Below the pieces are notes generated by a model. The model was given only the letters and a program-made list of their open reading frames with translations, was not told the DNA's origin and did not search any database. Shown here piece by piece: positions 7,735-14,167 of a DNA stretch of 14,167 bases. A program made the position numbers and the translations under genes. The stretch comes from Bacillota bacterium. GTDB taxonomy: Bacteria; Bacillota; Clostridia; Christensenellales; CAG-138. The stretch spans positions 1 to 14,167 of the forward strand of contig JAEZGQ010000096.1 in NCBI GenBank assembly GCA_023416895.1, given 5' to 3'. How positions within the stretch are numbered: the first letter of the stretch is position 1; every line of letters begins with the position of its first letter.

Positions 7735-8042
7735 AACGCAGTCCGAAACCGGCCGTTACTCATGTTGATCGCTTACAAGTATCGCTTGACGTCCGCAAAA
7801 AATGCGGATTTCGTTGGGGCTTCGGCATATGCCGTACCCTCGCTCCCTAAGATAGGGGCGAAAAACCAATTGGTTTTCAGGCTGACTCGTAATGGGGCGC
7901 ATGCGCCTTTCAACAAGGTATCCTGTGTTCCTTCGGCTTTTGACCCGGCTGTCCGTCTGGCCTTTTGTGTACGAAAAAATTGTACCGGTCATATTCTCCC
8001 TTTTTCAGGGAACAACTACCACACCTCCGTTCATACAATTTT
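7735..8042 (-). ncRNA. Candidate structured RNA or long structured 5' leader (unidentified)
   Basis: This stretch follows a perfect-consensus promoter on the minus strand and holds no convincing gene. Pairings visible: ATACAATTTT (8033-8042) with AAAATTGTAC (7976-7985), beginning at the predicted transcription start; TCCCT/AGGGA (7997-8001, 8007-8011); the palindrome GGCGCATGCGCC (7896-7907); AAAACCAATTGGTTTT (7862-7877) followed by Ts; an 8-bp stem with one bulged base at 7841-7860; CGGCATATGCCG (7823-7834); and TCCGCA/TGCGGA (7792-7808). If AAAACCAATTGGTTTT terminates transcription, the RNA would be about 175 bases; otherwise it continues as a leader of the peptidase gene at 7602. I could not match it to tmRNA, RNase P RNA, SRP RNA, 6S RNA, T-box or cobalamin, glycine or c-di-GMP riboswitches. 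The raiA-type or another large Clostridia RNA class is possible but unproven. Confidence 0.45.
7861..7877 (-). terminator. Possible internal terminator in the structured region
   Basis: A perfect 16-base palindrome (AAAACC, loop AATT, GGTTTT) extends into a run of five Ts on the minus strand. The stem is A/T-rich, so as a terminator it would be weak or regulated. It may instead be an internal hairpin of a longer RNA. Confidence 0.35.
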
Positions 8043-8044
8043 GC

Positions 8045-8073
8045 ATTATAATCACAAGACGTGGTGATGTCAA
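8045..8073 (-). promoter_or_regulatory. Perfect-consensus sigma-A promoter driving the structured region
   Basis: On the minus strand TTGACA (8073-8068) and TATAAT (8050-8045) are exactly 17 bases apart, a full match to the vegetative consensus in both boxes. Transcription should start near 8038-8041. The next clear gene on this strand is the C39-like peptidase at 7602, about 440 bases away, with the hairpin-rich stretch in between. Such a strong promoter is typical of abundant small RNAs or of genes controlled after initiation. Confidence 0.8.
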
Positions 8074-8110
8074 TTATTATTTCACTACGAACAAGGCTTT
8101 CAGCACACAT

Positions 8111-8144
8111 AAAAAAGAGGCGGCCGCCTGTTAGCGTTCCGCCC
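8111..8144 (-). terminator. Probable terminator after the VOC-family gene
   Basis: On the minus strand GGGCGG (8144-8139) can pair with CCGCCT (8123-8118), followed after one C by six Ts (8116-8111). A nested AGGCGGCCGCCT palindrome (8118-8129) offers an alternative stem. It lies about 20 bases past the VOC stop. Confidence 0.6.
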
Positions 8145-8163
8145 ACGCATTGCAAAAAAATGC

Positions 8164-8523
8164 TCAATGTTTTTCCAAAAGTTGTATTTTCACACCGTTG
8201 GGATCGCGAATGAAGAAGTATGTAATATGAGGGTTGGGCGTGAACGGGCCGCTTTCGATTTCGATGCCGCGCCGCTTCAGAAGCGCTTTGGTTTCCTCGG
8301 GATTGTTAAGTTCAAACCCCAAAGAGATGCCTTCTATTTTTTTATACCCTGTTGCGCTTTCGTCGCAGATCAATTCCACTTGCGTTTCGCCGCCCAAAAA
8401 CGCCAACTCACGCGTTGGGCCGACATTGCGCCTTTCATTTAGGGACAACCCAATGACGTTCGTATAAAAGTCAAGAGATTCTTCCATATCCTTTACCGAA
8501 ACGGTGCTCCAGCAAAAACGCAT
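8164..8523 (-). CDS. VOC-family (glyoxalase/bleomycin-resistance fold) protein
   Basis: This 119-residue single-module protein has the two beta-alpha-beta-beta-beta halves of the vicinal oxygen chelate fold. The first half is recognisable from VSVKDMEESLDFYTNVIGL and the second from the ending FFIRDPNGVKIQLLE. Members include lactoylglutathione lyases, dioxygenases and antibiotic-binding proteins; the reaction here cannot be assigned. The usual first metal His near the N terminus is not present (FCWSTVSV), although the final Glu (LLE) is. ATG 8523 is preceded by GGAGGAT at a 7-base spacing. The open frame extends 30 codons upstream to 8613, but that part lacks an RBS and crosses the predicted promoter, so it was excluded. 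It is monocistronic, with an extended -10 promoter upstream and a terminator downstream. Confidence 0.85.
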   Translation of the reverse strand: MRFCWSTVSVKDMEESLDFYTNVIGLSLNERRNVGPTRELAFLGGETQVELICDESATGYKKIEGISLGFELNNPEETKALLKRRGIEIESGPFTPNPHITYFFIRDPNGVKIQLLEKH

Positions 8524-8556
8524 GCGTTCGATCCTCCATATAAGTTGTTTTCTTGT

Positions 8557-8565
8557 ATTGTACCA
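8557..8565 (-). promoter_or_regulatory. Extended -10 promoter for the VOC-family gene
   Basis: On the minus strand TGGTACAAT (8565-8557) matches an extended -10 (TGn plus TACAAT). No good -35 is visible. Start of transcription near 8550 would leave a ~27-base leader containing the GGAGGAT ribosome site. Confidence 0.5.
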
Positions 8566-8956
8566 TATGCCGTTTCGCACAAAGCAGGCGGCAACTTCAC
8601 ATTTTCCACACAAGTTTGCGCTAGAATGAAACCGTCATCCGACAAACGGAAAATACGGTGAGTGAAGTTTACACCGCAGGACGAAAGCGCATTGCTTGCA
8701 ACTGCCGATCGCATGATATAAGCTGCATCACCAAATGGAGGCGAGCAACTTCGTTTTCCTTTCCACTCCCCCACGTTTTCCTGAGAAAATGTGCAGAACA
8801 CCGTGACTTCGTCACCAAAACGTATCCTAAAATTTCCATCCTGCTTCGGGCAAGTGTATAATAGAGATAGGGCGGGCGCATCGCTTTTACATGAAGGTAT
8901 GATGTCGCAAGATAGATTGCGGTGGCCTTTCCCGCCAACACAAGGAGAAATATCTT
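8566..8956. other. Divergent intergenic region between VOC gene and copA operon
   Basis: No convincing gene is present; the short open frames here lack ribosome sites and protein-like composition. It holds a nested inverted repeat at 8631-8659 (ACCGT..CCG / CGG..ACGGT), a TATAAT at 8857-8862, and GGCGGG (8870-8875) complementary to CCCGCC (8932-8937), which could pair in the copA leader. I see no CopY box (TACANNTGTA) or clear CsoR or CueR operator. Confidence 0.5.
8834..8862 (+). promoter_or_regulatory. Probable promoter of the copA operon
   Basis: A perfect TATAAT lies at 8857-8862. The -35 position at 17 bases (8834-8839) reads TTCCAT, a poor match, which would fit a promoter that needs an activator, such as the response regulator encoded downstream. 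Expected start near 8869 gives a leader of about 88 bases. Confidence 0.5.
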
Positions 8957-11422
8957 ATGACCGAAAAAACCTACGGTATTACCGGCATGACATGTGCAGC
9001 TTGTTCCGCGCATGTGCAAAAAGCCGTGCAAAAGGTAGATGGTGTTCTATCGTGCGAGGTCAACCTCGCAACCGAAAAGCTTACCGTCAACTTTGATGAG
9101 GAAAAAACAAGCTTTACTGCGCTCCAAAAAACGGTGGAGAATGCCGGGTACGGCCTTTACGAGCTTTCACAGGATGTAAGCGCAGAGCTTACCATTGAAG
9201 GTATGAGCTGCGCGGCGTGTTCGGCAGCGGTCGAGCGTGCGCTAAAAAAACTCGATGGTGCACAGAGTGTGAGTGTTAATCTCACCACGAATCGCGCGAG
9301 CATCTCCTACGACCCCGCCCGTCTTTCGCTTTCGGTCATTAAAAAAACCATAGAAGACGCGGGCTACGGCGCGAAGGAACTTGAAGAAAGTGGCACAGCC
9401 GACGAAACAGAGCAACGCCGCGAAAAAGAGCTCAAGGGCATGCGCACAAGGCTAATCCTTGCTGCTGTATTCGCCGTGCCTGAGTTTTACATTGCCATGT
9501 CGCATATGATCTCGGCCATTCGGCTGCCATTGCCAACCTTCATGAACCCGCACAATTTCCCTCTCATTTTCGCGTTGGTGCAGCTTGTTTTAACCATCCC
9601 TGTGCTCATAGGCGGCAGCCGCTTTTTCCGCGTTGGCATGAAATCGCTTTTTAAAGCAGCACCGAATATGGATACGCTGATTGCCATTGGCACGGGCAGC
9701 GCGTTCCTTTACAGCGTATATGCGACCGTTCGAATCTGGCTGGGCGATTTTCAATTTTCGGCTTCGCTCTACTTTGAGTCAGCCGCCATCGTTATAACGC
9801 TTGTGATGCTTGGCAAATACCTTGAGGCCGTTAGCAAAGGACGCACTTCGGAGGCTATCAAAAAGCTGATGCGCCTCGCTCCGAAAACCGCGCTCGTCGT
9901 TCGCGAAGGAGCGGAGTACGAGATCCCCGTAGTTGAAGTGCTCGTGGACGATACGGTTGTTGTAAAACCCGGCGGCTCCTTCCCCGTTGACGGCATTGTG
10001 ACAGACGGTATCTCCTCTGTAGACGAATCCATGCTTACCGGCGAAAGCCTACCCGTAGAAAAACGCGCAGGAAGCGCCGTTACGGGCGGCAGCATCAACG
10101 GCGAAGGGTTAATCCGCTTTCGTGTAACGCAGGTTGGCCGCGATACGATGCTTGCAAAGATCATTCGCCTTGTGGAGGATGCGCAGAGCAAAAAAGCCCC
10201 AATCGCAAAACTAGCGGACGTTGTTTCCGGCTACTTTGTGCCTGCGGTCATGGGCATTGCGCTTATCAGCGCCGTTGCCTGGGCTATTGCCGGAAAGGAT
10301 TTTGATTTTGTTCTTACGGCGTTTGTTTCCGTACTTGTGATCGCTTGCCCCTGCGCGCTGGGGCTTGCTACGCCTACCGCCATTATGGTTGGCACGGGAA
10401 AAGGCGCGGAGCTTGGCGTTCTCATTAAGAGCGGCGAGGCGCTCGAAGCCGCACATCATATCAATACCGTGGTACTCGATAAAACCGGCACCATCACGGA
10501 AGGAAAGCCGCGCCTCGCACAGGTGCTTGCACTGGACGGCTTCCAAGAAGCGGAGCTTTTACGGCTTACAGCCGCCGCCGAGAGCGGTTCCGAGCACCCT
10601 GTTGCGCGCGCTATTTTAGAAGCGGCAACTGCACGCGGCATTACCCTGCCACCTGTTGCTGAATTTCAGGCGGTTCCCGGGCGCGGCATCGATTCGCGCG
10701 TAGAGGAAAAGCATGTTCTGGCGGGCAACGAAGCGCTGATGCGCGAGCAGGGCATTGCGCTTGGCGACGCGGCCGAGCGCGCGAGAGAGCTCGCTTCCCG
10801 TGGTCATACGGTGATGTACATTGCCGTAGACGGCGCATTAAAGGGTCTCATGAGCGCGGCTGACGCGGTGAAAGAAGGAAGTAAGCGTGCCGTTGAGCGG
10901 CTAAAAAACCTCGGCATTGAAGTAGTAATGATCACAGGCGACAACAAAAACACAGCACTTGCCATTGCCGCGGAGGTGGGCATCGAGCATGTGCTTTCGG
11001 ATGTTCTGCCACAGGATAAGGCGGCGCAGGTGAAAAAGCTCCAACAGGAGGAAAGAAAGGTCATTATGGTAGGCGACGGCATCAACGATGCCCCCGCGCT
11101 TGCGCAGGCCGATGTTGGCATGGCCATCGGCACGGGGACGGATATTGCCGTGGAATCCGCCGATATCGTTTTGATGCGCGGCGACCTCAACGAAGTGCCC
11201 ACCGCCATCGAGTTAAGCCGCGCCACCATTCGAAACATCAAACAAAACCTGTTTTGGGCGTTTGGGTACAACACACTTGGCATACCGTTTGCGGCGGGCG
11301 TGTTTTACCTGTTTGGCGGGCCGCTTCTTAACCCCATCTTTGCGGGCGCAGCCATGGCGCTAAGCTCCGTATCGGTGGTAACAAACGCGCTGCGCCTAAA
11401 AACCTTTAAGCCCAAGGGATAA
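8957..11422 (+). CDS. copA: Cu+-exporting P1B-type ATPase (CopA)
   Basis: This complete 821-residue heavy-metal P-type ATPase exports Cu+ (or Ag+) across the cytoplasmic membrane. Two N-terminal HMA metal-binding domains carry GMTCAAC (C13, C16) and GMSCAAC (C85, C88). Eight membrane helices are expected. TGES is at 361-364, the transport-site CPC at 464-466 and the phosphorylated Asp at 508 in DKTGT. The HP motif is at 547-548 and GDGIND at 706-711. The helix-7 YN (771-772) and helix-8 MxxSS (800-804) are the signature of Cu+ pumps rather than Zn or Cd pumps. ATG 8957 is preceded by AGGAGA at 8 bases. Eleven bases after its stop an operon of lipoprotein, response regulator and kinase genes continues. 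No copZ or csoR gene is adjacent within the window. All key residues are intact. Confidence 0.97.
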   Translation: MTEKTYGITGMTCAACSAHVQKAVQKVDGVLSCEVNLATEKLTVNFDEEKTSFTALQKTVENAGYGLYELSQDVSAELTIEGMSCAACSAAVERALKKLDGAQSVSVNLTTNRASISYDPARLSLSVIKKTIEDAGYGAKELEESGTADETEQRREKELKGMRTRLILAAVFAVPEFYIAMSHMISAIRLPLPTFMNPHNFPLIFALVQLVLTIPVLIGGSRFFRVGMKSLFKAAPNMDTLIAIGTGSAFLYSVYATVRIWLGDFQFSASLYFESAAIVITLVMLGKYLEAVSKGRTSEAIKKLMRLAPKTALVVREGAEYEIPVVEVLVDDTVVVKPGGSFPVDGIVTDGISSVDESMLTGESLPVEKRAGSAVTGGSINGEGLIRFRVTQVGRDTMLAKIIRLVEDAQSKKAPIAKLADVVSGYFVPAVMGIALISAVAWAIAGKDFDFVLTAFVSVLVIACPCALGLATPTAIMVGTGKGAELGVLIKSGEALEAAHHINTVVLDKTGTITEGKPRLAQVLALDGFQEAELLRLTAAAESGSEHPVARAILEAATARGITLPPVAEFQAVPGRGIDSRVEEKHVLAGNEALMREQGIALGDAAERARELASRGHTVMYIAVDGALKGLMSAADAVKEGSKRAVERLKNLGIEVVMITGDNKNTALAIAAEVGIEHVLSDVLPQDKAAQVKKLQQEERKVIMVGDGINDAPALAQADVGMAIGTGTDIAVESADIVLMRGDLNEVPTAIELSRATIRNIKQNLFWAFGYNTLGIPFAAGVFYLFGGPLLNPIFAGAAMALSSVSVVTNALRLKTFKPKG

Positions 11423-11433
11423 GGAGTACATCT

Positions 11434-12093
11434 ATGAAACGTAAAATGGCAACGTCGGTTTTTGCCTTAATTCTGACCGCAGTATTTTTTTCCGCGTGCG
11501 CACAGCTTGATGTTGTAAAGACTTACGCCGAAGAATCCATGAGCGATATCGCATATACCTTTCAAAGCGCTTCCTCCGGCACGGCCGATGGAAAGTTTAC
11601 TTTTTCCGCCGACGGCGAAACCATTTTGATCGTAAGCGGAGATTATGCTGCGGATAAAAACGATATTTCAATCTCCACCCCGCTCGCCCCCTTCCTCGCT
11701 GCCGGGCTTTCCGAAAACGCGCTGCCTGAAGGATACAGCCTTTCGGGCGAAAGGCTTCTTCTGAGCGCCGATTACGGCACCGGAACAGGTAAAACGGACG
11801 GCTTTGTTCCTGCACTTTTTGAAAGCGTAGCCGCGCAAAGGCTTGCGCTTTCCTACCATACGGAGCTTGACCATTTCGGCATCTCTTTGGGAAACGGAAA
11901 GTTTGAGTTTTCCAAGGATTATCAAAACAACGACAAAGACATTGTTTTTGTGCTAAACGCAGCACCGCTCAAAGAAGCGGGCGTCGATGTGGAGCATGTT
12001 GAAGGATGGGTTTTAAAAACCATGGCGGACGAGAACGGCAACGACATCGATCTGCTTTTAAAGCCCTTTGATCTTGGAGAAAGTGTTGATTGA
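11434..12093 (+). CDS. Uncharacterised lipoprotein with an internal duplication
   Basis: This 219-residue protein has a lipoprotein signal (KRK start, hydrophobic core, FSAC) and predicted lipidation at C22, so it should be anchored outside the membrane. I do not recognise a named domain. Two segments resemble each other: residues 68-103 (SGDYAADKNDI... PFLAAGL... PEGYSL) and 160-194 (SKDYQNNDKDI... APLKEAGV... VEGWVL). This implies a tandem structural repeat. It has few His (142, 147, 188) and no Cys beyond the lipidated one or Met-rich stretch, so there is no obvious copper site. ATG 11434 has AAGGAG at 7 bases. It starts 11 bases after copA and ends 6 bases before the response regulator, so it is firmly in the operon. 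It may be an accessory or sensor-associated protein for the metal response, which is inference from position only. Confidence 0.85.
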   Translation: MKRKMATSVFALILTAVFFSACAQLDVVKTYAEESMSDIAYTFQSASSGTADGKFTFSADGETILIVSGDYAADKNDISISTPLAPFLAAGLSENALPEGYSLSGERLLLSADYGTGTGKTDGFVPALFESVAAQRLALSYHTELDHFGISLGNGKFEFSKDYQNNDKDIVFVLNAAPLKEAGVDVEHVEGWVLKTMADENGNDIDLLLKPFDLGESVD

Positions 12094-12099
12094 GAAGCG

Positions 12100-12798
12100 A
12101 TGAAAACCATTTTGGTTGTTGACGATGAAGTGAAAATTGCAGAGCTCGTGCAATCCTATCTGGAAAGCGCGGGTTACCGTGTGGTGTGCGCTTACGACGG
12201 CGAGCAGGCGCTTTCCCTCTTTGATAAGTTCGCACCCTCGCTTGTGGTACTCGATTTGATGCTCCCCCGTATAAGCGGCGAGGAGGTATGCAAGGAAATA
12301 CGTAGGCGCTCCCGCACACCCATCATCATGCTCACGGCAAAGTCCGCCGAAGAAAGCATTGTTGCCGGCCTTTCGGGCGGCGCGGACGACTACGTGGTAA
12401 AACCCTTCAGCCCGCGCCAGCTTATGGCGCGCGTAGAGGCGGTTTTGCGCCGTACCTCGTTGGAGCCTTTGCCGCTTTGTGAGGCGTTTGTTTACAACAA
12501 CGGCGACTTGGTGATCGATGGTGCGCGGCGTGAGGTGCGCAAAAACGGGGAGAGCATTGCACTTACGCCCACGGAGTTTTCGCTTCTTTTAGCACTTGCC
12601 AAGCACCCCACACGCGTTTTCACACGCGATGAGCTGCTGCAGCAGGTGTTTGACGACGGCTACGATGGCTTTGACCGTGTGATCGATACGCACGTCAAAA
12701 ATCTGCGCCAAAAAATTGACACGCCGGAAAAAGACATACGATACATTAAAACGATGCACGGCGTGGGCTACGCGTTTTCAGGAGGTAAGCCGCTATGA
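12100..12798 (+). CDS. OmpR/PhoB-family response regulator
   Basis: This 232-residue regulator has an N-terminal receiver and a C-terminal winged-helix DNA-binding domain. Receiver residues are all present: acidic pair D8-D9, phospho-acceptor D52 (VVLDLMLP), T79 and K101 (VVKPF). The DNA-binding half ends with the usual DTHVKNLRQKID and IKTMHGVGYAF segments. It would be phosphorylated by the kinase that follows, whose start codon overlaps its stop as ATGA. The start at 12100 has only a weak ribosome site (GAGAAG, too close), so translation may be coupled to the lipoprotein ending 6 bases earlier. Its place behind copA suggests that it controls this operon, possibly as an activator at the weak -35 of the copA promoter. 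Target and signal are inferred. Confidence 0.95.
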   Translation: MKTILVVDDEVKIAELVQSYLESAGYRVVCAYDGEQALSLFDKFAPSLVVLDLMLPRISGEEVCKEIRRRSRTPIIMLTAKSAEESIVAGLSGGADDYVVKPFSPRQLMARVEAVLRRTSLEPLPLCEAFVYNNGDLVIDGARREVRKNGESIALTPTEFSLLLALAKHPTRVFTRDELLQQVFDDGYDGFDRVIDTHVKNLRQKIDTPEKDIRYIKTMHGVGYAFSGGKPL

Positions 12799-14167
12799 AA
12801 AAGAGTGTTTCTCTTTTGGCAAAGCTCTCGCTTTCCTACCTTGCGGTTGCCTTGTTTTTGATTGCGTGCGTCAGTTTTTTTTCCAACTTTTTTCTCACAA
12901 AGCAGTTTGAAGCCTATGTGATGCGCCAGCAGGAAGCGGAAAATGCGGAGCTTGCCTCGCAGACGGCGGCGCGGTACGACGAAGCTTTAAAAAGCTACAA
13001 TATCCCCGGTCTTGAAACCATCGGCATGGACGCGCTTGAGCGCGGCATGATTTTGCGCGTAACGGATGCTTCCGGTACGGTCGTGTGGGACGCTATGGTA
13101 CACAACAACGGACTTTGCCACCAGATGCTCCAAAGTATGGCAGAACGCATGGAAAGCCGCTATTCGGGCTTTCAAGGGCAGTATGAAGAAAAGGACTATC
13201 CGCTTGTGTCGGGCACTGTAACCATCGGCACGGCCAGCGTGGGTTACTACGGCCCCTTTTATTACAGCGAAAGCGACGCAATGTTCATCGGTACACTCAA
13301 CCGCGCGCTCATCGGCATCGGCATAGGTTCACTCTTGTTCGCGCTTGTTTTGGGGTTGTTCATGGCACGGCGCGTCGCAATGCCTGTCATCAGCGCAAAA
13401 CGCGCGGCGGAAAGCATTGCGCAAGGGCATTATGATGTTCGCCTGCACACGGTTACGGGCACAAAGGAGCTGGATGCGCTGGGGCAAGCCATCAACAAGC
13501 TTTCCGAGGAGCTTTCAAGGCAGGAAACTCTGCGCCGTCAGATGGCTGCGGACGTTGCGCATGAACTTCGTACGCCGCTCACCACACTGCAAGGCAACAT
13601 GGAAGCGTTTATGGATGGTATCTGGCAGCCAACGCCCGATCGCCTCAAGAGCTGCCATGAGGAAACACTGCGCCTAAACCGCCTCGTTGGCGATTTGGAG
13701 CGGCTTTCAAGGCTGGAGGCCGGCAGCGACGAGCTTCGCATTTCGGAATTTAATTTGATGGAACTTGCGGCGCACGTTTTAACGGTGCTTGAGCCTGCCG
13801 CCGCCGAAAAGGGTGTGCTGCTTAATACCGAAGGTGAAAGCGTTGTTCTGAAAGCCGACAGCGACAAACTGACGCAGGTTCTGATGAACCTCATGCACAA
13901 TGCCCTGCGGTACACAGGTGCGGGCGACAGAATTACGGTATGCGTAAACCGTGAACAAGCCTACGCCGTGCTCGCCGTTGAGGACAGCGGTGAAGGGATC
14001 CCGAGAGAACATCTCCCCTATGTGTTTGACCGCTTTTACCGGGTCGATCCCTCCCGCAACGCAGGCTCCGGCGGTTCGGGAATCGGTCTTGCGATCGTTC
14101 GTGCGATTGTTTTGATGCACGGCGGCACAATTGATGTTGAAAGCGAAAAAGGACGGTTTACCCGTTT
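12795..14167 (+). CDS. BaeS/CpxA-like sensor histidine kinase, C terminus cut by window edge
   Basis: About 457 codons are present. TM1 is near residues 11-33, followed by an extracytoplasmic loop of about 130 residues, TM2 near 166-190, HAMP about 191-243 and the dimerisation/phospho-acceptor helix with H256 in VAHELRTPL. The ATPase domain has N369 (HNALRYT), DSGEGIP, FDRFYRVD and GGSGIGLAIV. Only the last few residues should be missing. ATG 12795 overlaps the regulator stop (ATGA) and has AGGAGG 9 bases upstream. The loop carries M101, H103, C108, H109, M111, M115 and M119, a cluster of soft-metal ligands. Next to a Cu+ ATPase this suggests Cu+ or Ag+ sensing, though that is inferred. Cell-envelope stress sensing is the alternative. 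Confidence 0.95.
   Translation, partial: MKKSVSLLAKLSLSYLAVALFLIACVSFFSNFFLTKQFEAYVMRQQEAENAELASQTAARYDEALKSYNIPGLETIGMDALERGMILRVTDASGTVVWDAMVHNNGLCHQMLQSMAERMESRYSGFQGQYEEKDYPLVSGTVTIGTASVGYYGPFYYSESDAMFIGTLNRALIGIGIGSLLFALVLGLFMARRVAMPVISAKRAAESIAQGHYDVRLHTVTGTKELDALGQAINKLSEELSRQETLRRQMAADVAHELRTPLTTLQGNMEAFMDGIWQPTPDRLKSCHEETLRLNRLVGDLERLSRLEAGSDELRISEFNLMELAAHVLTVLEPAAAEKGVLLNTEGESVVLKADSDKLTQVLMNLMHNALRYTGAGDRITVCVNREQAYAVLAVEDSGEGIPREHLPYVFDRFYRVDPSRNAGSGGSGIGLAIVRAIVLMHGGTIDVESEKGRFTR

Noticed and set aside
7756..7992. A 78-residue open frame on the minus strand with AGGGAG before its ATG, downstream of the perfect promoter
   Set aside because: The Arg-rich sequence has no protein-like pattern and runs through at least five palindromes or hairpins; the AGGGAG is one arm of a hairpin. 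It remains a weak possibility as a small leader peptide.
7648..8067. A 139-residue open frame on the plus strand
   Set aside because: It has no ribosome site or promoter, lacks recognisable domain pattern, and is antisense to the structured stretch.
8524..8613. Upstream extension of the VOC protein by 30 residues
   Set aside because: It crosses the predicted promoter, lacks a ribosome site and adds residues not found in the fold; ATG 8523 has GGAGGAT at good spacing.
8658..9031. Short overlapping frames on both strands upstream of copA
   Set aside because: They lack ribosome sites, have no recognisable domain, and two of them run into copA.
1..14167. CRISPR array, tRNA, rRNA, insertion sequence or integrase
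   Set aside because: No spaced direct repeats, tRNA arms, rRNA signatures, transposase frames or flanking terminal repeats were seen by eye on either strand.

Overview
The window looks like a chromosomal segment of an endospore-forming Bacillota, most likely a Clostridia-class anaerobe of intermediate G+C content. The main evidence is a complete GerA-type spore germinant receptor operon, together with strong AGGAGG-type ribosome binding sites, several TTG starts, and lipoproteins and ATPases of Gram-positive type. No tRNA, rRNA, CRISPR array, transposase or integrase was seen.

The left part (1-8523) is coded on the minus strand. In order of decreasing coordinate it holds: a VOC/glyoxalase-fold protein (8164-8523); a long non-coding stretch (about 7603-8163) with a perfect-consensus promoter and many hairpins; a C39-like cysteine peptidase lipoprotein (6658-7602); a four-gene germinant receptor operon in the order A (4945-6510), C (3810-4952), a small two-helix D-type subunit (3576-3794) and B (2464-3564); a PIG-L/LmbE-fold protein with altered metal-site residues (1636-2370); and the N-terminal half of a P2-type Ca2+-ATPase (1-1436), which runs off the left edge.

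The right part (8957-14167) is coded on the plus strand and reads as one tight operon: a two-HMA-domain Cu+-exporting P1B ATPase (copA), an unrecognised lipoprotein with an internal duplication, an OmpR-type response regulator, and a BaeS/CpxA-like histidine kinase cut by the right edge. The kinase's extracytoplasmic loop carries a Met/His/Cys cluster. This suggests a self-contained copper (or silver) sensing and export module. The two halves diverge from a 433-base intergenic region (8524-8956).

The items most worth a second look are the structured non-coding region at about 7735-8042, which resembles an independently transcribed RNA or a long structured leader of the peptidase gene; the PIG-L protein with three of its four usual active-site positions replaced; and the copA-lipoprotein-two-component operon. 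All functions are inferred by reading the sequence; no database search was possible.
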